A DNA stretch of 64,000 bases, taken from positions 3,192,384 through 3,256,383 of the forward strand of contig NZ_CP009268.1 in assembly GCF_000807255.1 (NCBI RefSeq), in the 5' to 3' direction. Shown piece after piece: positions 26,089 through 34,743 of the stretch. This DNA is from Clostridium pasteurianum DSM 525 = ATCC 6013. Lineage in GTDB: Bacteria; Bacillota; Clostridia; Clostridiales; Clostridiaceae. The notes below the pieces were generated by a model. The model searched no databases and was not told where the DNA came from. It saw only the letters and a list, made by a program, of their open reading frames with translations. Both the position numbers and the translations under genes were made by a program. The stretch's first letter is position 1, and the number at the start of each line of letters is the position of its first letter.

Positions 26089-26569
26089 CTTAAATATCAA
26101 TTAATCTCATTTAGCCAAAATAACATATTTGCTAAAGCTAGATTAATTCCTGCAAACCTTACGCCCTTATATTATTTTTAAGATACATGGGGTACGCAGG
26201 ATAAATATTACTATAAAAGTACAATTAAAAGTGTATTTACACAATGGAATACACAAATAAACCTGCAGCAAACCGCAAGTAAAAATAAATACTTTTAGCC
26301 AGTAATAAAGATATTATAAAAGCAATGATAAACTATCCACTCATAGGTTTTAATAAAATTAAACACAAAAACTTAATCTGTAAATTTAAAGTTTTAATTA
26401 TTTATTAAATGATCCTTATAAGTGAATTACATTCTCATGGCTGCAAATACCTTTACCCTTTCATTTATTTATTAGATTTGTACTTTACAGATTTATTGTA
26501 GCATGGTATTTAAATAAAAGCAATGTTACTCAGTTAAATCACAAGACAAATTAATTAAACTGTAAAATA
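26054..26569 (-). promoter_or_regulatory. long structured leader of the ABC-F gene
   Basis: A 516-base region with no protein gene, upstream of the ABC-F gene. On the minus strand, in order: a stem GTGTATT / AATACAC followed by TTTT; a hairpin CCTGC...GCAGG enclosing a 9-codon mini-ORF (MYLKNNIRA, ATG at 26188); and a large hairpin ATTAATCT...AGATTAAT with inner TTTAGC / GCTAAA that contains a second mini-ORF (MLFWLNEIN). The terminator at the start codon follows. Neither mini-ORF has a strong ribosome site. The layout suggests antibiotic-induced ribosome stalling that relieves termination. Confidence 0.65.
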
Positions 26570-28078
26570 TTATTTCATTGTCTTTAAAATATCTTTTTGA
26601 AATTTACGCTGCTGTCTGTAAAATTCAGTATTATATAGATTAGGCATGTATTCATTATGAATTTTCACAATACCGATTAATGACTTTTTTAAATCTTTAA
26701 TATTACCTACCGCATAAGAACCTACAATACAATTTGTCATTACAGCTCCCCTCGACACCTGAAGTGTCATAACTTCAGTGCCTATTATATCCGCTTTAAT
26801 CTGATTCCACAGATCATCTTTACTTCCGCCTTCTGCTATGGTAATAGTATTAATATCAATACCTGCACCTCTATAGACATCAGTAATCTCCAAATACTCA
26901 TAGGCAATCGATTCCAAAATAGCCCTCCACAAAACATATTGGTCTGTATCTAAAGTCATATTTATAAAACTTCCCTTAAGATTTGAATACTCTCCATGGG
27001 TATCTGTTAAATAAGGCAGAAAAAATACGCCATTACATCCTGGAGAAACTTTTCTCGCTTCTCTGCTTAATCTTTCATAATAGTTATCATCCTCTGATTT
27101 CTTGCAAAGGTTATCCTTAAACCATCTTAAAGATAATCCTCCAGTCCTTACAAATCCCCAGTAAAAGTATGTATTTTCAAGAGTTCCAGAGTTAAAAATA
27201 AGTCCACTTCCTCTTCTGCTGAGTTCCGGTACGATCCCACTGGTAGAAACACAAAACATGGCACAAGTCCCAGCCACATCTACTGCTCTATTTGCATCAA
27301 TTACTCCATTACCAAGCATAGACTGCATAGTGTCGCCAGCACCAGCACAAATAGGAATACCTTCTGGAAAACCAGTTTCTCTGGCAGACTCTATTGATAA
27401 ACCTCCAATTATATCCCAAGGTTTCACAATTTTAGGCATATAACCTTTATCTATACCTAAGATTTCAAGTTGCTCATATGACCATTCTTTATCATAAACA
27501 CGATATCCAAGTCCCCAGCCAGACATAGTTCCCCAATCAATAAAAGCATCCTCACTATTTAATCCTGCAAGTCTTGACAAAATATAGGCAGCATTATGTA
27601 CAAACTTTTTGCCTGATTTTTTAAAATTTTCATCATTAGCTAAAATCCATCTTGCATGCATAGCTGGAAACATGCAGCTTGCCTCAGCATTTCCCGTTTC
27701 TTTCTGCCATAGGGATAGATTTAAATTGTTAATGACTTTAACATCTTCCTCAGTTCTAGAATCCAAATAATTTATATATGGTGTAATAGCTTCTCCACTC
27801 TCATCAATCCCAACTATACCGCATATAATGCCGTCACCCATAATAGATTTAACTGAGTTTAAAGGTATTTTTTTATTTCGTAACTGAAGTGCACATTCCT
27901 TCATTCCCTTTTTAGTAAGATATAGATATTCCTCTGCATCCATTTCCACCCAGCCAGTATGGGGATATTTTAAAGTGGTTTTATTGGCTGCTTCAGCTAC
28001 ACAATTCATATGTTCATCATATATGGCAACCTTAACACTTTGAGTACCAGCATCAAATCCAAGAAAATACTGCTGCAT
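26570..28078 (-). CDS. FGGY-family carbohydrate kinase (xylulokinase-like)
   Basis: About 502 residues with the two actin-like halves of FGGY kinases. The N-terminal phosphate loop is FLGFDAGTQSVKVAIYD and the second-domain ATP motif is AVDVAGTCAMF. It also contains CAGAGDTMQSMLGNG and the Gly-rich IAEGGSKDDLWNQIKADI. It phosphorylates a sugar or polyol. Xylulokinase-like subgroups are broad and the substrate is undetermined. An ATG at 28096 is in frame, but the ribosome site AGGAGG lies between it and ATG 28078, so 28078 is used. No transporter is adjacent. Confidence 0.87.
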   Translation of the reverse strand: MQQYFLGFDAGTQSVKVAIYDEHMNCVAEAANKTTLKYPHTGWVEMDAEEYLYLTKKGMKECALQLRNKKIPLNSVKSIMGDGIICGIVGIDESGEAITPYINYLDSRTEEDVKVINNLNLSLWQKETGNAEASCMFPAMHARWILANDENFKKSGKKFVHNAAYILSRLAGLNSEDAFIDWGTMSGWGLGYRVYDKEWSYEQLEILGIDKGYMPKIVKPWDIIGGLSIESARETGFPEGIPICAGAGDTMQSMLGNGVIDANRAVDVAGTCAMFCVSTSGIVPELSRRGSGLIFNSGTLENTYFYWGFVRTGGLSLRWFKDNLCKKSEDDNYYERLSREARKVSPGCNGVFFLPYLTDTHGEYSNLKGSFINMTLDTDQYVLWRAILESIAYEYLEITDVYRGAGIDINTITIAEGGSKDDLWNQIKADIIGTEVMTLQVSRGAVMTNCIVGSYAVGNIKDLKKSLIGIVKIHNEYMPNLYNTEFYRQQRKFQKDILKTMK

Positions 28079-28154
28079 TTTTAATACCTCCTGCATTCTA
28101 TAAAAAAATTTTATACCTTCATAAATATTTATATCATTATTGTTAACCTATTAA

Positions 28155-28253
28155 ATTGCATAATTAATTTATTTTCACTCATACATCTATATATGGGGTC
28201 TTTGATTTCAAATGTATACTGTATATAGAATTTGAAATTTAAAATTATGCAAT
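28155..28253. promoter_or_regulatory. nested inverted repeats upstream of the FGGY kinase
   Basis: Outer pair ATTGCATAATT (28155-28165) / AATTATGCAAT (28243-28253), perfect over 11 bp. It encloses the inner pair ATTTCAAAT (28205-28213) / ATTTGAAAT (28230-28238). They sit between the divergent kinase and membrane-protein genes and could be operators or looping sites. The rest of this 385-base gap is AT-rich with no gene. Confidence 0.5.
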
Positions 28254-28463
28254 ATGAAATTTCATCAATTAATAATGAAAAGCTAATCATGTAGCTCTTC
28301 AAATTATTAATTTTCTTTTTTCTTTTATATTATCATATGTATTCCACAGATAATGCATATAAATTTCAAATATACAGAAAATAATTACTATAAACAACAA
28401 TAAATTTATCATGTATATACTAATGGTTAATAACTATAAATCCATAGAAAGGATAATATTTTT

Positions 28464-29057
28464 ATGCTTAATAAAAATAATAATAAATCAGTAATTGTAA
28501 TAGCCGCATTATTTGAACTAATTCTTACCACCACAGTTATAACTGCTATTTTATCAAGGCAATGGAAGATTTTATACCTATCTCTGCTGGCTGCAGTCTG
28601 TCTTATACTTCCTTTTATAATTACATATATCTCTAATATAAAGAATATAATGCTACCTCCCAGCTTTAACTTGGTAAGTTTGTTATTTATTTTTTCTGCA
28701 CAATATTTAGGTGAAATCAAGAGATTCTATGATATATTTTGGTGGTGGGATATATTTCTTCACAGCATATTCGGTATGTACGCAGTTATAATAGCCTTAT
28801 ATATAATACAGGGAATTATAAAAAAGAAGCAGGGAATTACAAAGCAGCGGCTTATTCTTTTCAATGGAGTATTTTCATTTAGCTTTTCAATAGCCTTGGG
28901 TACATTATGGGAGATGTTTGAATTTACAGCAGATTGTTTATTTAAAACTAATATGATAACAGGTGGATTTCAAGATACTGCTACAGATCTTATTGCAAAA
29001 ATTTTAGCTGCTTTTATTACCTGCGCAGTATATTATCATCATAGCTTAAGAAAATAA
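28464..29057 (+). CDS. DUF2238-type (YjdF-like) membrane protein
   Basis: Protein of 197 residues with about five or six transmembrane segments. It carries the group's conserved pattern: YLGEI...FYDIFWWWDIFLHSIFGMY (about 80-105), LGTLWEMFEFTAD (about 150-162) and GGFQDTATDLIAK near the C-terminus. Conserved Trp, Asp, Glu and His lie in or near the membrane, suggesting metal or proton chemistry, but no function is established. Ribosome site AAAGGA precedes ATG 28464. It is monocistronic and convergent with the next gene. Confidence 0.75.
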   Translation: MLNKNNNKSVIVIAALFELILTTTVITAILSRQWKILYLSLLAAVCLILPFIITYISNIKNIMLPPSFNLVSLLFIFSAQYLGEIKRFYDIFWWWDIFLHSIFGMYAVIIALYIIQGIIKKKQGITKQRLILFNGVFSFSFSIALGTLWEMFEFTADCLFKTNMITGGFQDTATDLIAKILAAFITCAVYYHHSLRK

Positions 29058-29074
29058 GAGATTGAATATTGCCT

Positions 29075-29767
29075 CTAGCTATTAGCTGAAAGCCATTTTC
29101 GATAAAGTTCTTTTGTCTTAAATCCTTTACTGAGTATCATTTCCATTTCAGACAAACGCTTTTTTCTGGTTGCTTCCTGTTTAGCACTATAGACATATCT
29201 TGCCCAATCTTTTTTATATCCAGAAGTTAAATTTTTATAAAACTCAGACAAAATGGTATCACCAGAAAGATAATCTTCAATTTCAGGTATATATTTAATA
29301 TAGTCATCTACATATTGGCTGCTGGCAGTTGAAGTCTTTCTTTTGCTAGAACCAGCCTCTTTTACCCCCACAATAGTAAATGTTTCATCTAAGCTTACCA
29401 TTCGCGCAAACTTTACATTACTATCTCCAATATATCCATCTCCCTTGTCATCTACATTTAAACTAGGAAGAATTTCATCTCTATGAATAAAATCTGAGTA
29501 TATTTTATTGCCCTTTTTAGGATATGCAATATATAAATATCCATTACTATTTAATCTATTTTCATTAATGACTTCATCAATAATTTCTTTTAAGCCATTA
29601 ATATTGAATACAAAAGCAAAAATCAGATCATATTTATCCTTATTAAAAGTGGAATCATATTTTTGTAAACTATGAAAATATTCATTTTTCAGCTCTGGTA
29701 AATTAATTATCGCAATAGAATTATACTTATCTAATTTTAATTTTTCTACAATAGTTTTTTCAGCCAA
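29075..29767 (-). CDS. YdeI/OmpD-associated family protein
   Basis: Protein of 230 residues. The C-terminal half (about 145-230) shows the YdeI/OmdA pattern: VDDYIKYIPEIEDYLSGD, FYKNLTSGYKKDWARYVYSAK, and TRKKRLSEMEMILSKG. The N-terminal half (about 15-130) resembles the DUF3052-type domain often fused to it, with YDLIFAFVFN and GYLYIAYPKK. Related proteins are linked to bacteriocin or peptide tolerance, but biochemical function is unsettled. Cytoplasmic. A single gene with a GGGTGA ribosome site. Confidence 0.72.
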   Translation of the reverse strand: MAEKTIVEKLKLDKYNSIAIINLPELKNEYFHSLQKYDSTFNKDKYDLIFAFVFNINGLKEIIDEVINENRLNSNGYLYIAYPKKGNKIYSDFIHRDEILPSLNVDDKGDGYIGDSNVKFARMVSLDETFTIVGVKEAGSSKRKTSTASSQYVDDYIKYIPEIEDYLSGDTILSEFYKNLTSGYKKDWARYVYSAKQEATRKKRLSEMEMILSKGFKTKELYRKWLSANS

Positions 29768-29847
29768 ATTTATTCACCCTTCCTATTTTGTTTAAATAGT
29801 AAAATATTTTAATTTAATCATTATTTGAAACTAGTAAAAAATGCCAT

Positions 29848-30063
29848 CTACAAACAATGCATATAGCTTTCCGCCTCATCTCCCTTTATTAAAAAAGCCT
29901 CTCCTTTCGAACAGAAAATAGAAGCAGATGTATAGTCAATATCGGCATTTTTATTATATCCTATTTTATCAATTATCTCTTTCTCATTATGACAAATATC
30001 ATATCCATCAAAGATAAAATTTATTTTTCCCTTTCCCTTGGTTAGTGAAGTAAATTCTATTAT
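29848..30063 (-). pseudogene. C-terminal remnant of a TetM/EF-G-like translation GTPase
   Basis: An open stretch of about 71 codons without start or ribosome site reads EFTSLTKGKGKINFIFDGYD...SASIFCSKGEAF...ESYMHCL and stops at 29848-29850. The SLTKGKG motif and the tail ending SIFCSKG...EAEKYMH-like are characteristic of the end of clostridial TetM-family elongation-factor-like GTPases. The upstream 560 or so residues are absent. The frame closes at 30064-30066, next to the stop of the zinc-ribbon gene. Probably a deletion remnant. Confidence 0.5.
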
Positions 30064-30070
30064 TTAATTC

Positions 30071-30775
30071 CTATTTTAAATCATACTGCTTTTTGGATTC
30101 CAATTTTCCATCTATAAAGTTAACATTCAAATAACTTTCATCTTCATTTGTCCATATATAAGTTTCAGCACTGTAATCTTCTTCCATAGATTCATAGCTT
30201 AATTCACCTTTACCAAGTATTGATTTAACTTCACTATAAGTCATATTAGTCTTTAATCTATCGTACATGTTTTTTGTTACCTTTGCATTTTTTGACTCCA
30301 AATCAACCTGCGATTTATCTATTACTTTATTATTTAAAAAACTTATATATATACCTGTTTCATCAGAATTTTCCCATTTATAATCAGCTGCTTCATTACT
30401 AAAATGTCCCGAAGAGGATTCTTCTTCTCCCTCACCAAGTATCTTCTGTACCTTATCATAGGTCATTCCCATTTTTATTTCCATAAATTTTTCCATAGTA
30501 TATTTTCTATTTTCAACTTTATCGTTATTATCATAATTTTTATTATTATCATAATTATAGCTATTACTACTGATGTTTTCCGATTTTCCTTTAAAAACCC
30601 CCATGTTGTGTAAAGCAAAAAATACAGATATACCTATAGGTATTATAGATAAAATAATTCTAAAGTTACTAAAATTAAAACTTCTTTTCTGTTTCATTCC
30701 ACAGCGAGGACAAATTTTAGTATCTATAGGAATATCTTTAGTACAATAAGGGCATTTTTTAGTTCTATTATTCAT
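30071..30775 (-). CDS. zinc-ribbon membrane protein with two BLIP-like repeats (DUF3862-like)
   Basis: Protein of 234 residues. An N-terminal zinc ribbon (CPYC...CPRC, residues 8-25) is followed by one transmembrane segment (about 38-60) and an Asn/Asp/Tyr-rich linker. Two similar repeats come next (about 92-155 and 165-234), each starting near a Met-Thr-Tyr motif (MGMTYDKVQKILGEG, TNMTYSEVKSILGKG). Such repeats occur in BLIP-like/SmpA-fold proteins at the bacterial surface. The zinc ribbon should be cytoplasmic and the repeats outside. Function unknown. Ribosome site GGAGAAA. Confidence 0.75.
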   Translation of the reverse strand: MNNRTKKCPYCTKDIPIDTKICPRCGMKQKRSFNFSNFRIILSIIPIGISVFFALHNMGVFKGKSENISSNSYNYDNNKNYDNNDKVENRKYTMEKFMEIKMGMTYDKVQKILGEGEEESSSGHFSNEAADYKWENSDETGIYISFLNNKVIDKSQVDLESKNAKVTKNMYDRLKTNMTYSEVKSILGKGELSYESMEEDYSAETYIWTNEDESYLNVNFIDGKLESKKQYDLK

Positions 30776-30967
30776 TTCTTTTCTCCTTTTATTTTATATA
30801 ACTATTTTTCTCTTTGATAAATTTTATTAATTTTTCCTCTATATGTATTATCTTTATTTTTTATTTGCTTATCAACAGTTTTTTTAAATATTTTTGTAAA
30901 AAATCAATAGGTTAGTCAGATTACTCTGAATTTGATCTCAATAAGCTTAAATTGCACAAGTAACACT

Positions 30968-31006
30968 AAACAGGACAGAGCACATAAAAATTGCTCTGTC
31001 CTGTTT
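30968..31006. terminator. strong inverted repeat after the eut region
   Basis: Perfect 15-bp stem AAACAGGACAGAGCA / TGCTCTGTCCTGTTT with a 9-base loop. It ends the minus-strand eut/small-ORF message. About 190 bases further on (30776-30967) I see no gene, only AT-rich DNA holding the zinc-ribbon gene's promoter. Confidence 0.8.
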
Positions 31007-31065
31007 AATAAATTTATTTTTTCTTCACATTAATAACAATTCATATAATAGAAATCAAATAAATT

Positions 31066-31194
31066 CTACTTGTTTGGCAACCCTCTAACGGGTTTTCTCA
31101 TATTTGTGTCTGTATCCATGGTTATTGGATTCGCTGTCTTTGGATTTTGAGTTTTGTTGTCATTTCTAGACTTTCTCTCTGATTTTGTAGGCAT
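31066..31194 (-). CDS. small hydrophilic protein, 42 residues
   Basis: ATG 31194 to TAG 31066, preceded by AAAGGAG at 8 bases. The protein is basic, rich in Lys, Asn, Thr and Pro, and ends RKPVRGLPNK. It has no Cys and no hydrophobic segment. I do not recognise a family. The excellent ribosome site and the terminator just after it support real translation. It follows eutC by 75 bases on the same strand, so it may be the last gene of that message or independent. Confidence 0.6.
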   Translation of the reverse strand: MPTKSERKSRNDNKTQNPKTANPITMDTDTNMRKPVRGLPNK

Positions 31195-31200
31195 AAAATC

Positions 31201-31241
31201 AACTCCTTTCCCTTTTACTTTCCCCAAGGTTAAAAGGAGTT
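31201..31241 (-). promoter_or_regulatory. hairpin covering the ribosome site of the 42-residue gene
   Basis: Perfect 9-bp stem AACTCCTTT / AAAGGAGTT (31201-31209 with 31233-31241). On the minus strand its 3' arm is the ribosome site of the 42-residue ORF, so folding would hide the start. It could also act as a weak terminator for eutC. Confidence 0.5.
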
Positions 31242-31269
31242 ATTCCCATTTGTACTCCTAGAAATTATT

Positions 31270-32004
31270 TTATATCTTCAAATCAACTCCACTTTTCTTT
31301 TCTTTCAGCATTACTTGTATTAAATCTACTATTTGTGCTCCAGCTTCCACCGGCGGCATACCATTTCTATGAATATTGGATATTACAGTTCTCTGTGATT
31401 CCGGCTTTTTGGTACTGGATTCATAGGCCATATAGCAACTCATACTTTCACCAGTAGCAAGTCCAGGTCTTTCTCCTATAAGTATTATAGTAATCTTTGC
31501 ATTTAACGCTTCACCTATCCTATCCATGGTTGCAACTCTGGCAAATTTTATAAATATAGGTGTACCAACTTTATAGCCTTTAGCTTCTAATCCATCTAAA
31601 ATAATTGAATATATATCTCTTAAATTTGCATTAATAGCAGTAGAGCTGAGTCCATCTCCTGCTATAATCTGCACCTCTGGAGAATGTATACAATTTTTTT
31701 TGATATATTCAATAGTATCTTTAGAAAATTTCCTTCCAAAATCAGGCCTTGTTATATATTCTTCTTTATCCGTTACTACAGTTTGTATTTTCAAAAAATT
31801 AAGTTCATCAATTGATTTTTCATCTACAGCTGACCAAACGGCATCCATAGCTACGGCATGATCTGCCCTGAATTTCAGTAATGTATCTGTTTTAAGTCTG
31901 GTTCCAGCTTTTCCAACACATACTCTTGCTGGAGTAGTTTCCTTAATTCTCATGCACATTTCCCTATCCAAAGGGTTATCTATACTTATTATGTCATTTT
32001 TCAA
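31270..32004 (-). CDS. eutC: ethanolamine ammonia-lyase small subunit
   Basis: Light chain of 244 residues of the adenosylcobalamin-dependent enzyme that converts ethanolamine to acetaldehyde and ammonia. Conserved segments include TPARVCVGKAGTRLKT (about 29-44), FRADHAVAMDAVWSAV (about 47-62) and ILIGERPGLATGESMSCYM (about 175-195). TTG 32004 is the likely start, with GGTGAG upstream. An ATG shortly after is out of frame. It is 13 bases after eutB, in the usual eutB-eutC order. Confidence 0.95.
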   Translation of the reverse strand: MKNDIISIDNPLDREMCMRIKETTPARVCVGKAGTRLKTDTLLKFRADHAVAMDAVWSAVDEKSIDELNFLKIQTVVTDKEEYITRPDFGRKFSKDTIEYIKKNCIHSPEVQIIAGDGLSSTAINANLRDIYSIILDGLEAKGYKVGTPIFIKFARVATMDRIGEALNAKITIILIGERPGLATGESMSCYMAYESSTKKPESQRTVISNIHRNGMPPVEAGAQIVDLIQVMLKEKKSGVDLKI

Positions 32005-32017
32005 TTAACTCACCACA

Positions 32018-33373
32018 CTATCTAAATATAGAAGGATCTCCAGCTCTTTCTGTAAGCCTTCCCTCTTCCATTATTCCTAACTCTTCCATTCTCTTTTCAA
32101 ATTTATCTATAGCTCTTTTTTCAGTTATTTCCCTTAAAGTTGCTATATCATGATAACTTGAAGATTGATACATAAGCATTACATCATCACCACAGGGAAT
32201 TCCCATAAAATAATTACAATTTGCCATGGAAAGAAGCATAGCTAAATTCTCCAGATCATTTTGATCTGCCTTCATATGATTTGTATAACAGGTATCAACC
32301 CCCATAGATAACCCTGTTAGCTTTCCCATGAAATGATCTTCAAGTCCTGCCCTTATAACCTGCCTTCCATCGTATAAATATTCCGGTCCAATGAATCCAA
32401 CAACTGTATTAACAAGAAAGGGATTATACCTTTTGGCAAGTCCATAGCATCTTGCTTCCATCACAAGCTGATCAGCACCATTATGCCCTTCTGAAGAGAG
32501 TTCTGACCCCTGCCCTGTTTCGAAATACATAAAATTATCTCCTTTAGAACTTTTATTTAATTTCATAAGTTCATAAGCTTCATCCAATAAGTTTACATTT
32601 ATTCCAAAGGCTCTATTTGAAATTTCAGAACCTGCCAGACTTTGAAACATAATATCTATTGGTACACCCTTTTTAAGAGCTTCCATCTGGGTTGTTATAT
32701 GGGCAAGTACACAATTTTGTGTTGGTATTTTCCATTTAGTTGTAAACTCATTAAATTTATTTAGTATTTTAGAAACACTTTCTATAGTATCTACTACAGG
32801 ATTAAGACCAATCACAGCATCTCCAACTCCATAACTTATTCCTTCCATTACAGAAGCCATTATTCCATCTATATCATCTGTGGGATTATTAGGCTGAAGT
32901 CTTGCTGATAAAGTCCCCCTTTTACCTATAGTAGTATTACAGGTAGCAGTATTACAAAATTTTTGTGCTCCGTATACCAAATCCATATTAGTCATAAGCT
33001 TAGTTACTGCTGCTATAATTTCTGAAGTCAATCCATCTCTTATAGATTTTATTTCATCTTCACTCTTTGAAAGTATCAAATCTCTAAATTCTCCTACTGT
33101 AAGAGATTTGATTTTGTCATACTGCTTCTCATCAACAGAATCCTGAATTACTTTTGTAACTTCATCTTTTTCATAAGGCACTACAGGATTATTTCTAAGT
33201 TCCTCCAAAGTAATATCTGCTAACACAATTTTTGCTGCCACTCTTTCAGCAGTACTCCTAGCAGCAATTCCTGCCAGTACATCTCCTGATTTCTCCTCAT
33301 TAGCCTTGGCAAGCAAGTCTTTTATATCTTTAAATTCATAAACTGTACTAAATAATGTTGTCTTTAAATTCAT
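32018..33373 (-). CDS. eutB: ethanolamine ammonia-lyase large subunit
   Basis: About 451 residues, catalytic heavy chain with a TIM barrel that binds substrate and the adenosyl group of cobalamin together with EutC. Recognisable conserved stretches are AGIAARSTAERVAAK (about 37-52), KRGTLSARLQPNNPTDD (about 155) and FETGQGSELSSEGHNGADQ (about 283-303). ATG 33373 is preferred to the in-frame GTG 33382, which lies in the AGGTGA ribosome site. Full length for the family. The enzyme needs reactivation by EutA, encoded upstream. Confidence 0.96.
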   Translation of the reverse strand: MNLKTTLFSTVYEFKDIKDLLAKANEEKSGDVLAGIAARSTAERVAAKIVLADITLEELRNNPVVPYEKDEVTKVIQDSVDEKQYDKIKSLTVGEFRDLILSKSEDEIKSIRDGLTSEIIAAVTKLMTNMDLVYGAQKFCNTATCNTTIGKRGTLSARLQPNNPTDDIDGIMASVMEGISYGVGDAVIGLNPVVDTIESVSKILNKFNEFTTKWKIPTQNCVLAHITTQMEALKKGVPIDIMFQSLAGSEISNRAFGINVNLLDEAYELMKLNKSSKGDNFMYFETGQGSELSSEGHNGADQLVMEARCYGLAKRYNPFLVNTVVGFIGPEYLYDGRQVIRAGLEDHFMGKLTGLSMGVDTCYTNHMKADQNDLENLAMLLSMANCNYFMGIPCGDDVMLMYQSSSYHDIATLREITEKRAIDKFEKRMEELGIMEEGRLTERAGDPSIFR

Positions 33374-33400
33374 AAAAATCACCTGTCTAACTTAATTATA

Positions 33401-34717
33401 TTAAATTGCCTTTTCCTGTTCCTCCTGAACTGATACTGATGCCGTTAACTTTGAATATATAAAGTAGTAGATAAAAGCTGCTACGAAAGCTACAATTACC
33501 CAGGATATTGTTGAAGTATTAGAATATATTGTAGTCACTAAAAATATGCAATTAAGTATTAATGCTATAAGAGGTAATGCTATCGACACTTTATAAGGCC
33601 TCTCCATATCCGGTTCTTTCTTTCTTAAAAGAAAAAATGCAACCATACTTATTGCATGAAGAGCAATGGCACCAAAACTTGATATTACTATTATTGTTGC
33701 AGTATTGTTTAAAAGCACAAAAACCATTCCTATAAGACTTGGTATTATTATGGCTGCCACAGGTGCACCCTTTGAATTGACCTTTGATAGAAATTCAGGT
33801 AAATATCTTGATCTTGACATTGCAAATATCTGTCTTGAATATCCTATAATAATTCCATGAAGACTTGCTATAAGACCAAATAGTCCTATAAAGCTCATCA
33901 ATTTAGATAATATGTTTCCCTTTCCAAATATAACATTCAAAGTATCTGGAAGAGGTGAATTTGTAACCCCTAAAGTTTTATTATCAAGTACTCCAGCTGT
34001 ACAAACAAAAGTGATTAAAGCTAGAATCATAAGGGTAAGTACTGCAAATATAAATCCCTTTGGTATGTCCTTTTTAGGATTTTTACATTCTTCTGCAGAC
34101 ATTGCGCCTCCTTCAGCAGCAAGATAAAACCATATTGCAAAGGGAATAGCATTGAAAATTCCTGAAAAACCGCCTTTGTATATATCTCCCCCAAATATTC
34201 TCGTAAAATCTACATGTCCAATACTAGCACCAGAAAAGATTATAAGTCCTATAATTGCTATAACTGTAACAACAGTTTCAATTATAGCTGCTGTCTTTAC
34301 TCCAAAACAATTTATGGCAACAAATATGGCATAAAAAACAAGTCCTGCTAAAGTTACTGGTATAGACGGTATAATAAAATTAACATAGGCACCAATGGAT
34401 ATTGCTATAGCTGGAGTGGCAAACAAAAATTCCATTATACATGAAAATCCTGCAAAAAATCCTCCAAATCTACCCATTGTCCTCGCCGCAAACTCCGAAG
34501 AGCCGTCTGCCTTTGGCATTGCAGTAGCCAGTTCTGCATAGCTAAACATAAAGCTTCCATAAAATACAGTTACTATCAATGTGGCAATTATAAAACCAAC
34601 GGGACTTGTAAATGACATTGCATTATTCCATCCAAAATACATTCCCGATATAACCATTCCCACTATAATCGCCCAAAGTTGAAAAGGTGATAAAGTTTTT
34701 TTTAATTTATTAACCAT
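33401..34717 (-). CDS. ethanolamine permease (APC superfamily)
   Basis: Transporter of 438 residues with about twelve membrane segments. It begins with the APC-type LSPFQLWAIIVGMVISGMYF and contains EGGAMSAEECKNPKKDIPKG after the sixth segment. Closest in layout to Eat-type ethanolamine permeases. Its place between eutA and eutB supports ethanolamine uptake. Ribosome site AGGAGG before ATG 34717. It is co-transcribed with eutB, with a gap of about 20 bases. Confidence 0.88.
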   Translation of the reverse strand: MVNKLKKTLSPFQLWAIIVGMVISGMYFGWNNAMSFTSPVGFIIATLIVTVFYGSFMFSYAELATAMPKADGSSEFAARTMGRFGGFFAGFSCIMEFLFATPAIAISIGAYVNFIIPSIPVTLAGLVFYAIFVAINCFGVKTAAIIETVVTVIAIIGLIIFSGASIGHVDFTRIFGGDIYKGGFSGIFNAIPFAIWFYLAAEGGAMSAEECKNPKKDIPKGFIFAVLTLMILALITFVCTAGVLDNKTLGVTNSPLPDTLNVIFGKGNILSKLMSFIGLFGLIASLHGIIIGYSRQIFAMSRSRYLPEFLSKVNSKGAPVAAIIIPSLIGMVFVLLNNTATIIVISSFGAIALHAISMVAFFLLRKKEPDMERPYKVSIALPLIALILNCIFLVTTIYSNTSTISWVIVAFVAAFIYYFIYSKLTASVSVQEEQEKAI

Positions 34718-34743
34718 AATAATTCCTCCTAAAAATAATTATT

